From the NCBI GenBank assembly GCA_900549415.1, contig URNX01000018.1, forward strand, positions 1 to 62,151: 62,151 nucleotides of DNA, given 5' to 3'. The position numbers and the translations under genes were made by a program. The notes under the pieces were generated by a model, which was not told the origin of the DNA, ran no database searches, and saw nothing but the letters and a program-made list of their open reading frames with translations. Below, piece by piece: positions 15,687 to 24,263 of this stretch (positions are counted from its first letter, which is position 1; each line of letters opens with the position of its first letter). Source of the DNA: an uncultured bacterium. Lineage in GTDB: Bacteria > Verrucomicrobiota > Lentisphaeria > Victivallales > UBA1829.

Positions 15687-18600
15687 TTATTTCAGTGTTG
15701 CGGTTGCCGCATTGACGCAGCCTTCCATATAGCCGATGCCGTTGAAAATCTGGATGCCGTCGCAGTCGAGACCGCGGAGAACAAGCCCCGTGCAGAAGGC
15801 TTTTCCGCTCAGAAGCTCCGGCATTCCCTCGCGCTCCGTATCAATGCAGAGACGGTACCACGCAAGTTTTTCATCCGGGCTTACCAGCGAGCGGAGTTTG
15901 CACGAATCTCCGCGCAATCCGGGTTCGAACGGCTTTGTTCCGCGGCGCAGGAAGACTTCCGGTCCGCCCGGCGTAAGCGCAAGCGAATAGTCGCGGTAGA
16001 CCGAATTGTCCGTGTAGCCAAGTAAAAGCTCCACGCAGGTTCCGCGCCAGACGTTTTCCCCCTGGAATTGCTGGCAGAACGGAATTTTCTGCGTGAAGAC
16101 ATCAACATAAAGCATCTTCCCCCGGTAAAAGAAGAAGAGTTCCGCCTCCGCTTCCAGATTGCGGTCCGGAATCAGACGCGTCACGCCGTTTTCCCCGGCG
16201 CGGAAGAAACGCCCGCGTCCTTCAAGCACCGGGTTGGGCTCGTCGCCCGCAAACGGAAGAACATCAATGGCAAGATCTGCTCCTGTGTCCGGTTTCATCC
16301 GCTCGCGGAGCTGCTCGAACGGAACGGCGTTTTCCCAGAAGGAGAAAGCGTGACCGCGTCCGTCATTCAGCGTTGCCGTGTACGGCAGAAGATCCGCCGG
16401 CGGTTCAAAGTTCAGAATTGTTTCCGAACCGGGCTTCACGACCACGGCGTCAAAGTGCTTTTCAAACACGGAGCCGTCGCAGCGGATCCCGCGGTACTGG
16501 ACAGACGGATAGTTCAGTGTCTCGCCGGAGGTATTGGCAAGAGTCAAAACGCCTTTGTTCATGCAGACCGGACGCAGCGCCGCGCATGCTGTGCGGATCA
16601 CCGCTTCCCCGACCTTGAGGTCAACCGGAAGGCAGAACGGATAGTTCTGGAAGATGTCCGGCTGGATAACGGCGGTAAATGAAACCGTCGCTTCCGCTTC
16701 GGCGGAAACCTTTTCCGGAATCAGCAGCGCGCAGTTTTCCGCTTTGACCGCCAGCGGAATGACCGCCGTTTCCGGACGCGGATTGTAGACTGAAACCGTC
16801 CAGGATGAACCGTTCTGAACAAGTCCGCAGACGTACGGAAGACGATCCGGAGAGTTGTCCCATTTCACTTCCGGCTTTGCAACCGGAGTCCGGAACGAAA
16901 CTTCATGCGGGATTCCCGGGTAGAGATCAAAGCAGCTGTCGTCCGGGAAGTTTTCCGCATCGCGCGGAGCCAGGGTGACCTTCGCCGCGAAGCGCGGGCT
17001 TTCCAGAATCCAGGTTCCTGCTTTCGACGGGTGCGGTTTGACCGTGATTTCCGTATTCGGAATACGGCAGGCGCGCGGAGCGGCGAAGAAGCGGTGGTTG
17101 CGGACACACTTTCCTGCAGCGTCTTCCCATGAAACGAGCACAAAGCACTCTTCGGGAACAAATCCGGAAACCGTATTGAGTTTCTGCACGGCCAGACGCG
17201 GCGAGAATCCGGCTTCCACGGTTGCTTCCGTATGGACCTCCGCGAGAACCGTTCCGTCGAAGCGGCAGATCTTGCCCGCCAGCGTTCCGCGCACATCGTC
17301 AGATGTGGTATTGGCAAGATAGAAATCCACGCGGTCGTCGTAAATTGCGGCGACAGGCTGGCGCGGATTGCAGACGCGTTTCATGGCATACCAGGCGTCT
17401 TTCGGCGTGCCGTAGTAATCGACCATTGCCCAGCCCATCATCGGGAAGGCGTTGTTGTACATCCAGAAAACCGCACCTCCGGCAACATCCAGACGGCGCA
17501 GGAAAACTTCCATGTAGCGTTTGACCAGTTCCGCGTGTGCAACTGCATAGCAGCCGAGTATGCGGGGGAGGGGCAGCTCGAAGCGGCGTCCCCACGCGTC
17601 GAATGAAAGATAATTGAAAAATTGACTCCATTCGTTGTTGCGCTGAAGATCCAGCACATGATGCGCCTGGAAAACCGGGTTGTCCCACGAATCCAGATCT
17701 TTTTCCGTGTCCAGATAACGGCTCCAGTTTGCTTCCGCATCGCCGGAAACTCCGTAGAGTTCGTTGTCGAATGCGGGAATTGAAGGTTCCGCGTCAAATT
17801 CCGCATCGGAGGCGTATTGATGGCTCATGAAATTGCCGTGATACGTGCCGTGTCCGGGCGTGTTCGGATCCTTGTGCAGAAGACCGAACGACGGGCAGCT
17901 CGCAAGATACGGCGTGCCGGGACAGAATTTCGCGACGACTTCCGGAAAGTCCACATGCAGCAGTCTCCAGCCGCCGTAGCGCTCCGGACGCTTGCGCTTG
18001 CAGCCGCTCTCGTAGAAGCCGTCCGTCTCGTTCGAGCCGCACCACATGATGATACTCGGATGATTGCGCAGACGCTTCAGTGTTGTTTCGCATTCGAGCA
18101 TGCATTCCTGATGAAATCCCGGGAGAAAATCCGGGATTTCGCTTCCGCTGAACATGAAGTCCTGCCAGACCATGATTCCGTATTCATCGCAGAGATCGTA
18201 GAACAGAGCCTGCTCGTAACAGCCGCCGCCCCAGATGCGCAGATAGTTTATGCCGGCGTCCGCCGCGAGCGAAACCAGCTGACGGACCAGTCCGTCCGTG
18301 ATGCGTCCGGGAATGATGTCGGACGGAATCCAGTTGTCGCCTTTTGCGAAAATGCTCTTGCCGTTGATGCGGAAGCGGAAAATCTCCTGATGCTCCGAAA
18401 CAACTTTCTGCTCGACTTCCACCGTGCGGAACGCAAAACGGAATTTCTGCGTCAGCGAGCCGCAGTCCGCCGTGATCGTCAGTTCCGCATCATACAGCGG
18501 CTGTGCGCCGTACCCGAGCGGAAACCAGAGTTCCGGCGAGGACACGGAGGTTTCTATTTCGTAATTCCAGACGCCGTAGCCGAGAACAATTTCTTCGCTC

Positions 18601-19316
18601 TTTTCCGCAACGACTGCGCCGTTTCGCCGGATGGTCAGCGTGCAGTGCGCGTCGGCAACATTGCGCAGAACCGAATCGAGCTGGAAGGTGAAGTTGACTG
18701 CGCCTTCGTTGGTCGTCCGGAAATACGGGTTGCAGACGCGCGCGAAATCATTGCATTCCAGACGGCAGCCGCGCCAGATTCCGCAGACGGGGAGCCACTG
18801 CGCCCAGTCCCAGCCGTATGTGTATTCCGCCTTGCGTCCGGCGCCGCGTTTCGGGCAGACTTCCGGTTTGCTGATCGCATCCGCCCAGCCGGTCAGCGGG
18901 CAGGTGATGAGCGGAACATCCGCTTCCGAGGGGTCGAATGGGGCGAGGCGGACCTCCAGATGATTTTCCCCGTCCTTCAGAAACTTCGAAACGTCGAGGC
19001 GGCAGGGACGGTGCATGGTCTTGTGCTTGTCCGCGAGTGTTCCGTTGACGAAGATTTCCGCAACATACGCGAGTCCGTCGAAGACCAGTTCAAATTTTTT
19101 TCCGGGAGCGGGAGACGCGGGGAAGTCGCGGTGCCAGCTCCATGTGTGATCTCCGATCCAGCGGCATTCCTTGAAATTCATTCGGATATTGGGATCCGGG
19201 ATTACGCCTGCCCGCATCAGATCCAGATGAACATCGCCGGGAACCCGCGCGGGGAATTCCCGTCCGTCGTCGCAGACAAGACGCCAATCGCCGTTTAAAT
19301 TGTAACTTGTATTCAT
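15687..19316 (-). CDS. GH2-family beta-mannosidase with C-terminal extension
   Basis: 1209 residues, about 350 more than ordinary bacterial beta-mannosidases. The N-terminal sugar-binding sandwich (NGDWRLVCDDGREFPARVPGDVHLDLMRAG) and the WHRDF motif are typical of the mannosidase branch of GH2. The proton donor is Glu in MWCGSNETDGFYE (about residue 429) and the nucleophile is the Glu in FDNELYGVSG (about 517). The extra C-terminal portion ends with a domain of about 170 residues resembling CBM9-like jelly rolls (DVFTQKIPFCQQFQGENVWRGTCVELLLG). No signal peptide is visible. A TTG at 19355 would add 13 residues; ATG 19316 is preferred. The enzyme releases mannose from beta-mannosides. It is fifth in cassette 2. 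Confidence 0.87.
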   Translation of the reverse strand: MNTSYNLNGDWRLVCDDGREFPARVPGDVHLDLMRAGVIPDPNIRMNFKECRWIGDHTWSWHRDFPASPAPGKKFELVFDGLAYVAEIFVNGTLADKHKTMHRPCRLDVSKFLKDGENHLEVRLAPFDPSEADVPLITCPLTGWADAISKPEVCPKRGAGRKAEYTYGWDWAQWLPVCGIWRGCRLECNDFARVCNPYFRTTNEGAVNFTFQLDSVLRNVADAHCTLTIRRNGAVVAEKSEEIVLGYGVWNYEIETSVSSPELWFPLGYGAQPLYDAELTITADCGSLTQKFRFAFRTVEVEQKVVSEHQEIFRFRINGKSIFAKGDNWIPSDIIPGRITDGLVRQLVSLAADAGINYLRIWGGGCYEQALFYDLCDEYGIMVWQDFMFSGSEIPDFLPGFHQECMLECETTLKRLRNHPSIIMWCGSNETDGFYESGCKRKRPERYGGWRLLHVDFPEVVAKFCPGTPYLASCPSFGLLHKDPNTPGHGTYHGNFMSHQYASDAEFDAEPSIPAFDNELYGVSGDAEANWSRYLDTEKDLDSWDNPVFQAHHVLDLQRNNEWSQFFNYLSFDAWGRRFELPLPRILGCYAVAHAELVKRYMEVFLRRLDVAGGAVFWMYNNAFPMMGWAMVDYYGTPKDAWYAMKRVCNPRQPVAAIYDDRVDFYLANTTSDDVRGTLAGKICRFDGTVLAEVHTEATVEAGFSPRLAVQKLNTVSGFVPEECFVLVSWEDAAGKCVRNHRFFAAPRACRIPNTEITVKPHPSKAGTWILESPRFAAKVTLAPRDAENFPDDSCFDLYPGIPHEVSFRTPVAKPEVKWDNSPDRLPYVCGLVQNGSSWTVSVYNPRPETAVIPLAVKAENCALLIPEKVSAEAEATVSFTAVIQPDIFQNYPFCLPVDLKVGEAVIRTACAALRPVCMNKGVLTLANTSGETLNYPSVQYRGIRCDGSVFEKHFDAVVVKPGSETILNFEPPADLLPYTATLNDGRGHAFSFWENAVPFEQLRERMKPDTGADLAIDVLPFAGDEPNPVLEGRGRFFRAGENGVTRLIPDRNLEAEAELFFFYRGKMLYVDVFTQKIPFCQQFQGENVWRGTCVELLLGYTDNSVYRDYSLALTPGGPEVFLRRGTKPFEPGLRGDSCKLRSLVSPDEKLAWYRLCIDTEREGMPELLSGKAFCTGLVLRGLDCDGIQIFNGIGYMEGCVNAATATLK

Positions 19317-19363
19317 ATTCGTGCCGTTTTCCTGTTTTCTTTTTGAATCTTTCAAACTGCAGA

Positions 19364-19432
19364 GGGACCAGTTTTTCCAGATGAAAACTGGTCTGGTCCC
19401 TTCAAGGGAACTGCACCAATCGCAGTTCCCTT
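19364..19432 (-). repeat. Two tandem hairpins between the GHL6-like and GH2 genes
   Basis: Stem one pairs GGGACCAGTTTT (19364-19375) with AAAACTGGTC (19384-19393), with a second GGTCCC at 19395-19400. Stem two is a perfect 11-bp palindrome, AAGGGAACTGC (19404-19414) and GCAGTTCCCTT (19422-19432), with a 7-nt loop. Neither is followed by a T run on the minus strand. They fill most of the 139-nt gap and could mark mRNA processing, attenuation or a protein-binding site. Confidence 0.6.
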
Positions 19433-19455
19433 GTCCTGTATCCGTTCTGCCGTAA

Positions 19456-21504
19456 TCAGTCTGCAGGCTGAATCTCCACGGATTCCATGATATGCACCGA
19501 TGGAACTGTTACCGTGGCGATCCCGTTTTCATAATGCCAGTCCGCATTTTTGCCGGAGGGCATGAGGCGTACTGAAACGGGTGCTTTGGTAAGGCGCAGC
19601 CGCAGCGAGACAGGTCCAACCGGCGGAATTTCATCAATCATGCGGCGTTCCGGGCTGAATGCAATTCCCGAGCTGCGGTTGCCGAGATGAATGTAAAGTT
19701 TTTTGTTTTTGCGGCGGAAGATGATTTCAATTACCGTTGGGGCTTCAATTTCAATTGCGCGTTCCGGCATCAGACGCTTGAGTACACGTCCCATAAAGCG
19801 GCGAGCTTCCGGCAGGCAGTTGTGACGCTTGTAGCTGCTGAAGATGTCTGCAGGAACAGCTGCCGCGAATCCTTTCCCGTGGGCTTTCATGCAGAACGCA
19901 ATTTTATCCGTTTTGCATGAAGGATTTTCTGAGTCATAAGACAGAAAGAGATTTTCCGCTCCCTGTGCATCCGCTGCGGCTGTGCCAAGTCCCCACTTTG
20001 CGCTTTCCACAGGAAAAACGCCATCCCCGTCCGACAGATAATAATAGGGCGTTGCATCTTTGACCAGTGGTTCGAATGACCACGGAGCCCCCTTAAATGA
20101 AGATTCTGTTTCGACCGACCAGTCGGCAAAGCCGAAATAATCCGCTCCGAAATTGGCGATACTGTCAACTCCGGCAACCAGGAGGCGTCCGCCGTTTTCC
20201 ACATATGTTTTCAAAGCATCGGTCACTTCCGGTTTGAGTTCTCCTGTTTCAGGAATGACGACCATCGGGAAATCCTTTAAGCGGGGGAGAAGTCTACGGG
20301 CGTCAAGCAGATCGACTCCGTAATGGTTGTCAATGAGCATTGAAGTCGCAGGAGTTGACGGCAGGAAGATCCAGTTTTGAATTCCACGTTCTTCTTGAGA
20401 ATCACTGCGTTCATGAAGCAGAGCTATTTCAGGGACTGTTTCTGAACCGCGGCAGAAGGATTCGCGAGCCTTGATAAAATCTCTGACTTTACGGTACTGG
20501 CGCATACGCGAATTCACTTGTTTTGAACTGCGGACACGCGGTGCGCATTCACAGAAAATATAGCGTCCGCCGCAGGCAATGACCGGAGTCGCTTCCTGAC
20601 AGAACATTTCCGGAGTTTTGACAAAATAGTCCGGAGCGGCAAGATTTGTCCAGCACATCAGATCCCACGGTTTGCCGCTGTTGGCGAACCAGCGGGATTC
20701 GAAATTCGTTTCTTCGGATGACCAGCCGCCTCCCCAGACGTCGCCGGAAAGCCAGTCAACAGAGACATCTCGTGTGGTCGGGTGGTAGGTGCTTCCCAGC
20801 CAGGCACTGCAGATGCGGAAGTTCGGGGCGACCGCTTTTACGGCATTGGAAAAGTATTCAACAGCATCCTGTTCAGTGTTCAGGTGAAAGAAATACCACT
20901 CTTTCCAGTACTTGTCGCCGGGCTTGGCTGGAATCTCGGTGATTCCGGTGCGGCGTGTGAATTCTGCTTTGCATTTGTCGCACCAGCACCCGCGGTATCC
21001 CCACGAATTGCCATCAATCCATGTTCCGTCGACATTATAATCGACAGCAAGCTCAATAAGCTGCGGAATCATCAGCTTGTCCATGTAGCCGGAGCGCAGA
21101 CACATCCACATATCGCGGAAATTCTCTGTGTCGCGTTTGTCTGCTGGAGACGGAACAGCCAGCCATTCCGGATGTTTTTGTCCGGCAACCAAATCAAGAA
21201 AACCGGAGTAATGGACAATCAGCTGAATTCCGAGACGGCGTGAAGCTTCGCGCCATGCGGCAACAGCGTCGAGCTGCAAGTGAGGGGCAACTGCCGCATC
21301 GGGAACTTTGCTGAACCAGGATGTATATCCGCGATGACCTTTGCCATCCACCTGAACCCAGTCGGGCATAAGAATGCGGAGACTTTTTTCCAGTTCATCT
21401 GGAATTGCTCCAGCCCCGGCGTCGAGGTCAAGCTCTCCCAAGTGCAGATCCGTATGATATCCGAAACTGCTCTCCGGGCTCAAAAAATCTTTTAGTTTTT
21501 TCAT
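19456..21504 (-). CDS. GHL6-like putative glycoside hydrolase with GATase-like domain
   Basis: 682 residues, no signal peptide, ATG 21504 preceded by AAAGGG. The N-terminal half looks like a TIM barrel: YHTDLHLGELDLDAG, LGIQLIVHYSGF, VDGTWIDGNSWGYRGCWCDKCKAEFTRRTG. The CxCxxC pair followed by Phe is typical of the hypothetical glycosyl hydrolase 6 (GHL6) family, where such a cysteine loop follows the Asp of WIDG. Residues about 390-520 resemble the beta-galactosidase trimerisation/GATase-like fold (DFPMVVIPETGELKPEVTDALKTYVENGGRLLVAG). Candidate acidic residues exist but I cannot name the catalytic pair. Substrate is likely the same glycan as its operon partners. Activity of this family is not well established. 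Confidence 0.68.
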   Translation of the reverse strand: MKKLKDFLSPESSFGYHTDLHLGELDLDAGAGAIPDELEKSLRILMPDWVQVDGKGHRGYTSWFSKVPDAAVAPHLQLDAVAAWREASRRLGIQLIVHYSGFLDLVAGQKHPEWLAVPSPADKRDTENFRDMWMCLRSGYMDKLMIPQLIELAVDYNVDGTWIDGNSWGYRGCWCDKCKAEFTRRTGITEIPAKPGDKYWKEWYFFHLNTEQDAVEYFSNAVKAVAPNFRICSAWLGSTYHPTTRDVSVDWLSGDVWGGGWSSEETNFESRWFANSGKPWDLMCWTNLAAPDYFVKTPEMFCQEATPVIACGGRYIFCECAPRVRSSKQVNSRMRQYRKVRDFIKARESFCRGSETVPEIALLHERSDSQEERGIQNWIFLPSTPATSMLIDNHYGVDLLDARRLLPRLKDFPMVVIPETGELKPEVTDALKTYVENGGRLLVAGVDSIANFGADYFGFADWSVETESSFKGAPWSFEPLVKDATPYYYLSDGDGVFPVESAKWGLGTAAADAQGAENLFLSYDSENPSCKTDKIAFCMKAHGKGFAAAVPADIFSSYKRHNCLPEARRFMGRVLKRLMPERAIEIEAPTVIEIIFRRKNKKLYIHLGNRSSGIAFSPERRMIDEIPPVGPVSLRLRLTKAPVSVRLMPSGKNADWHYENGIATVTVPSVHIMESVEIQPAD

Positions 21505-21529
21505 GTTTGCATCCCTTTATATTAAAAAG

Positions 21530-21555
21530 CCGTTCCCGCGGAGGGACGGGAACGG
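21530..21555 (-). terminator. Hairpin with T run in the gap after the GH39-like gene
   Basis: CCGTTCCCG (21530-21538) pairs with CGGGAACGG (21547-21555) around 8 nt. On the minus strand the stem is followed by CTTTTTAA, the form of an intrinsic terminator, yet the operon continues 25 nt later. It may be a partial terminator that lowers expression of downstream intracellular enzymes. Confidence 0.6.
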
Positions 21556-21575
21556 TTCCGGAGCGTGTCGCGGAG

Positions 21576-23483
21576 TTATTCGCTGAATTCTTCCAACGAG
21601 ATATGTTCCGGGCCGACGAAGTACTGAACTCCGCCGGTTACGTTAATTTCTCTCTCCGGAATGGAAATCTTGTTGCCGAGGAAGTCAACAGCTTCCGTAA
21701 CATCACCGTCAATGGTGATATTCATTTTTTTCGCGGAGTTCGCTGTGCTGAAGCCATACCAGACAGCCCAGACTTTTTTGCCGTCGGGACGCGTCCAGTT
21801 CGCAAGGCGCAGATCGCCGATTTCCTCAATCACAGGGACTGTGGAGCCGCCGGGGAGCATGCTGGTCAGGGTCTTGTAGGCATTGTACGCAGGTTTCGCC
21901 TTGTACTGGCGGTCAACCATGCCGAAGTGCGATTCAAAGAAGTTTTCCTGCGCAAGGTTGTCATGGAAGAGATACCAGAACACGCGTTCCACTCCGCATG
22001 CAAATGCGTTGATGTAAGTGCGTGCAAGCATCATTGCCTGAACGTCATGGGTGACTCCGAAAATGTTTGTCGAAGTGGAGGCGATGATATTGCCCTTCAG
22101 ATCACTGTTGAAACTGTAAATCGCGGCAAGAGCTCCCTGATATTTATCGTCACCACCCACAACCATCGGAATGAATTCGTCTCCGGCGGCGAGATTGTAA
22201 GCCGTCAGGAAGCGCCCGACTTTATTGTGATCCTTCGCCGGCCAGTTAAAATCTTTCTCAAAGCCGGGAGCTGTGCGCTGATAGGTTTCCTGGTACGGAA
22301 CAACACCTTTTTTCGTCCACCAGGATTCCCATGCAATATGGAAGTCTTTCAGGTGTTTGTCGTTGACCTGAATAAGCTGGTGTCCGCCTTTGCCGTCAAC
22401 TTTGATCTCAAAGTAAAACGGAAGACCGGAAGGAAGAATCAGGGTTCCGCCCATTTTAACGTATTTCAGAAGTGCAGGAATGCTGGTATCGAGAATCCGC
22501 TCATGATCTGATGCAATCAGCAGCGGGTACTCATCAATCGAAAGATTCTCAAGCTCTTCACTGTTGATGTGACGGACTCCTTTGAAGCCGGGAAAATTTT
22601 CTGCGGTGAAATTCGCGCAGCCGTCATATCCGGCTTTCGGTTCACCGAACAGAGCAATTGTGCATTCGGCCGGATTCATGCCGAGACGTTTTACCGCCGC
22701 GGGCAGAACTTCGCGGTAGAAAAACGGAGTTTTCCCTGCCGTCCATCCGGTCTCCGTAATCCAAATCGGCTGATTCAAATTACGTTCTTTCATAAACTCC
22801 TGCAGAGGTTCAATCATTGCCTTCAGAGATTCCGGCTGACTGCAATACGGGTGAATATTCATAATATCGAAATACTTCCCCGCTCCTGCGTCCAGAGATT
22901 CTTCAAAATAATCCAGCGGAACTCCGGCAAGACCATTGTAAAGAATCCTGACTTCCGGATCCACCTTCTTCATTTCGGTGTAGGTAACCTTCAGAAGGGC
23001 CGCGAGCTGCTTGGCGTTCGGGTTCCAGTCCGCGCCGTTGTTCGCTTCATTGTAGACTTCGTAGTATTTGATTTTTCCGCGGAATTCCTCTGCGCACTGG
23101 CGGACGAATTTTGCGTAGGCGTCCAGTTTGTCCCAGTGTTTGCTTGCCCATTCGGGGGCGACCGGTCCGATGATTGCAAGCAAATCAAGTCCCTCTTTCA
23201 TCGGAGAAAGTATCAGCTCTTTATATTCCGGCTGAAAAAAGCCAGGTTTGGTCTCCAGATAAAGCTGGTCAATATCAAAGCGGACAAGATTTACGCCGGC
23301 TTTTTTCATCAACGGATAAAGCGCAGGGGCATCCCATCTTTCTTCGCGAGTTGTATGACAGCAGACTCCATACGGATCTGCCGGAAGGCGTTTGGGCGAT
23401 TCTTCTGCGGATATTACCGGCAATGTCGCGGCTGAAAGGGCGAGAGTGAGCAAAGTTCCCCATTTGGATATTGCTTTTTGCAT
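21576..23483 (-). CDS. Secreted clan GH-A glycoside hydrolase (GH39-like)
   Basis: 635 residues from ATG 23483 (AGGAG at good spacing), which opens a signal peptide ending near SAEESP; the open frame upstream to 23585 is not used. The catalytic (beta/alpha)8 domain has the proton donor Glu146 in YYEVYNEANNG and the nucleophile Glu244 in IWITETGWTAG, the two-strand pattern of clan GH-A and close to GH39 and GH5-like enzymes. Residues about 270-420 look like a Rossmann or GATase-like insertion (YPLLIASDHERILDTSIPALLKYVKMGGTLILPSG). The C-terminal about 90 residues form a beta domain. It acts outside the cell or in the periplasm on a polysaccharide and probably feeds the cytoplasmic GH2. Exact family uncertain. 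Confidence 0.78.
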   Translation of the reverse strand: MQKAISKWGTLLTLALSAATLPVISAEESPKRLPADPYGVCCHTTREERWDAPALYPLMKKAGVNLVRFDIDQLYLETKPGFFQPEYKELILSPMKEGLDLLAIIGPVAPEWASKHWDKLDAYAKFVRQCAEEFRGKIKYYEVYNEANNGADWNPNAKQLAALLKVTYTEMKKVDPEVRILYNGLAGVPLDYFEESLDAGAGKYFDIMNIHPYCSQPESLKAMIEPLQEFMKERNLNQPIWITETGWTAGKTPFFYREVLPAAVKRLGMNPAECTIALFGEPKAGYDGCANFTAENFPGFKGVRHINSEELENLSIDEYPLLIASDHERILDTSIPALLKYVKMGGTLILPSGLPFYFEIKVDGKGGHQLIQVNDKHLKDFHIAWESWWTKKGVVPYQETYQRTAPGFEKDFNWPAKDHNKVGRFLTAYNLAAGDEFIPMVVGGDDKYQGALAAIYSFNSDLKGNIIASTSTNIFGVTHDVQAMMLARTYINAFACGVERVFWYLFHDNLAQENFFESHFGMVDRQYKAKPAYNAYKTLTSMLPGGSTVPVIEEIGDLRLANWTRPDGKKVWAVWYGFSTANSAKKMNITIDGDVTEAVDFLGNKISIPEREINVTGGVQYFVGPEHISLEEFSE

Positions 23484-23510
23484 ATTAAGCTCCTGTTTTT
23501 GTTTGATTAT

Positions 23511-23530
23511 GGGGAACCCTGGAGTTCCCC
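23511..23530 (-). repeat. Hairpin in the gap after the damaged pseudopilin
   Basis: GGGGAAC (23511-23517) pairs with GTTCCCC (23524-23530) around a 6-nt loop, 18 nt after the pseudopilin stop. No T run follows on the minus strand. The GGGAAC/GTTCCC core recurs in the two other long gaps of this operon. Confidence 0.5.
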
Positions 23531-23548
23531 GATGAAAATACTCTTCGG

Positions 23549-24249
23549 TTAATTGATCTGGTAGCGGATGATATTGTTCCACCACATCGGATACGGGATC
23601 GGTTTCAAAGAGCCGGCATGACCGTCAAGGAAAAGAACGTTGCCTCTGCCGTTGTGCAGATCGGAAATATTCCACGGATAGTCATTGTTCCATTCACAAC
23701 CCGGTCGGACGGAAAATGCTTTCCATGTGCTGTTGTACCAGTCTCCCAAATCAGAAAGGGTGCTTGGCATTTTCATGGAAGTGACTCGAAGACCGTTCAA
23801 GTAGCAGTTGAAGCCGTAGTTGTATTTTACGTTTGCCCAGTCTCCTCCCCAACCGTTCTTATCGACACCTTCAAGGTAATTGGTTGTCTGATATGTCGTT
23901 TCGCAAACCAGAACATCGTATTTCCCTTTGTTGTAACCGACCATCAGCTGCATATACCACGGCGGAGGCTGCGGCCAGCCGAAGTCTTGAACATGATTTT
24001 GCGTTCTGCCCGTGGTACTGCAGTTATAATCTCCAAGCGGCATATAATCTTCATTGTCTCCAGTATAAAGAGCCATAAAAGTTCCATTTTGTTTCAACTG
24101 ACTCATACACTTGGCGGCAGAAGCAGTTTGTCGCGCCTTCTGCAGTGCAGGCAGAAGCATCGCGGCGAGGATTGCGATAATCGCAATTACCACGAGCAGT
24201 TCTATAAGGTGAAGCTTCTTATCCGATTTTTTGGTTTCCGTGTAGTCGT
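23549..24249 (-). pseudogene. DUF1559-type pseudopilin, cassette 2, with damaged 5' end
   Basis: From about 24206 the frame encodes a normal pseudopilin: hydrophobic stem LIELLVVIAIIAILAAMLLPAL and the DUF1559 signature NVLFLDGHAG with a His before it. The 5' end is broken. A ribosome site AAGGAG lies where it should, 14 nt after the regulator stop, but the expected start triplet at 24249-24247 is ACG. Reading from it gives a correct leader, TTRKPKNRIRSFT, and then meets TAG, because one C is missing near 24208-24209 compared with the cassette 1 gene (ACCTTATAG versus ACCCTTATAG). The only open frame reads KLHLIELL instead of the cleavage motif. Either it is a recent pseudogene or the sequence has two errors here. 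Confidence 0.75.
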
Positions 24250-24263
24250 CTTTTGTTCTCCTT

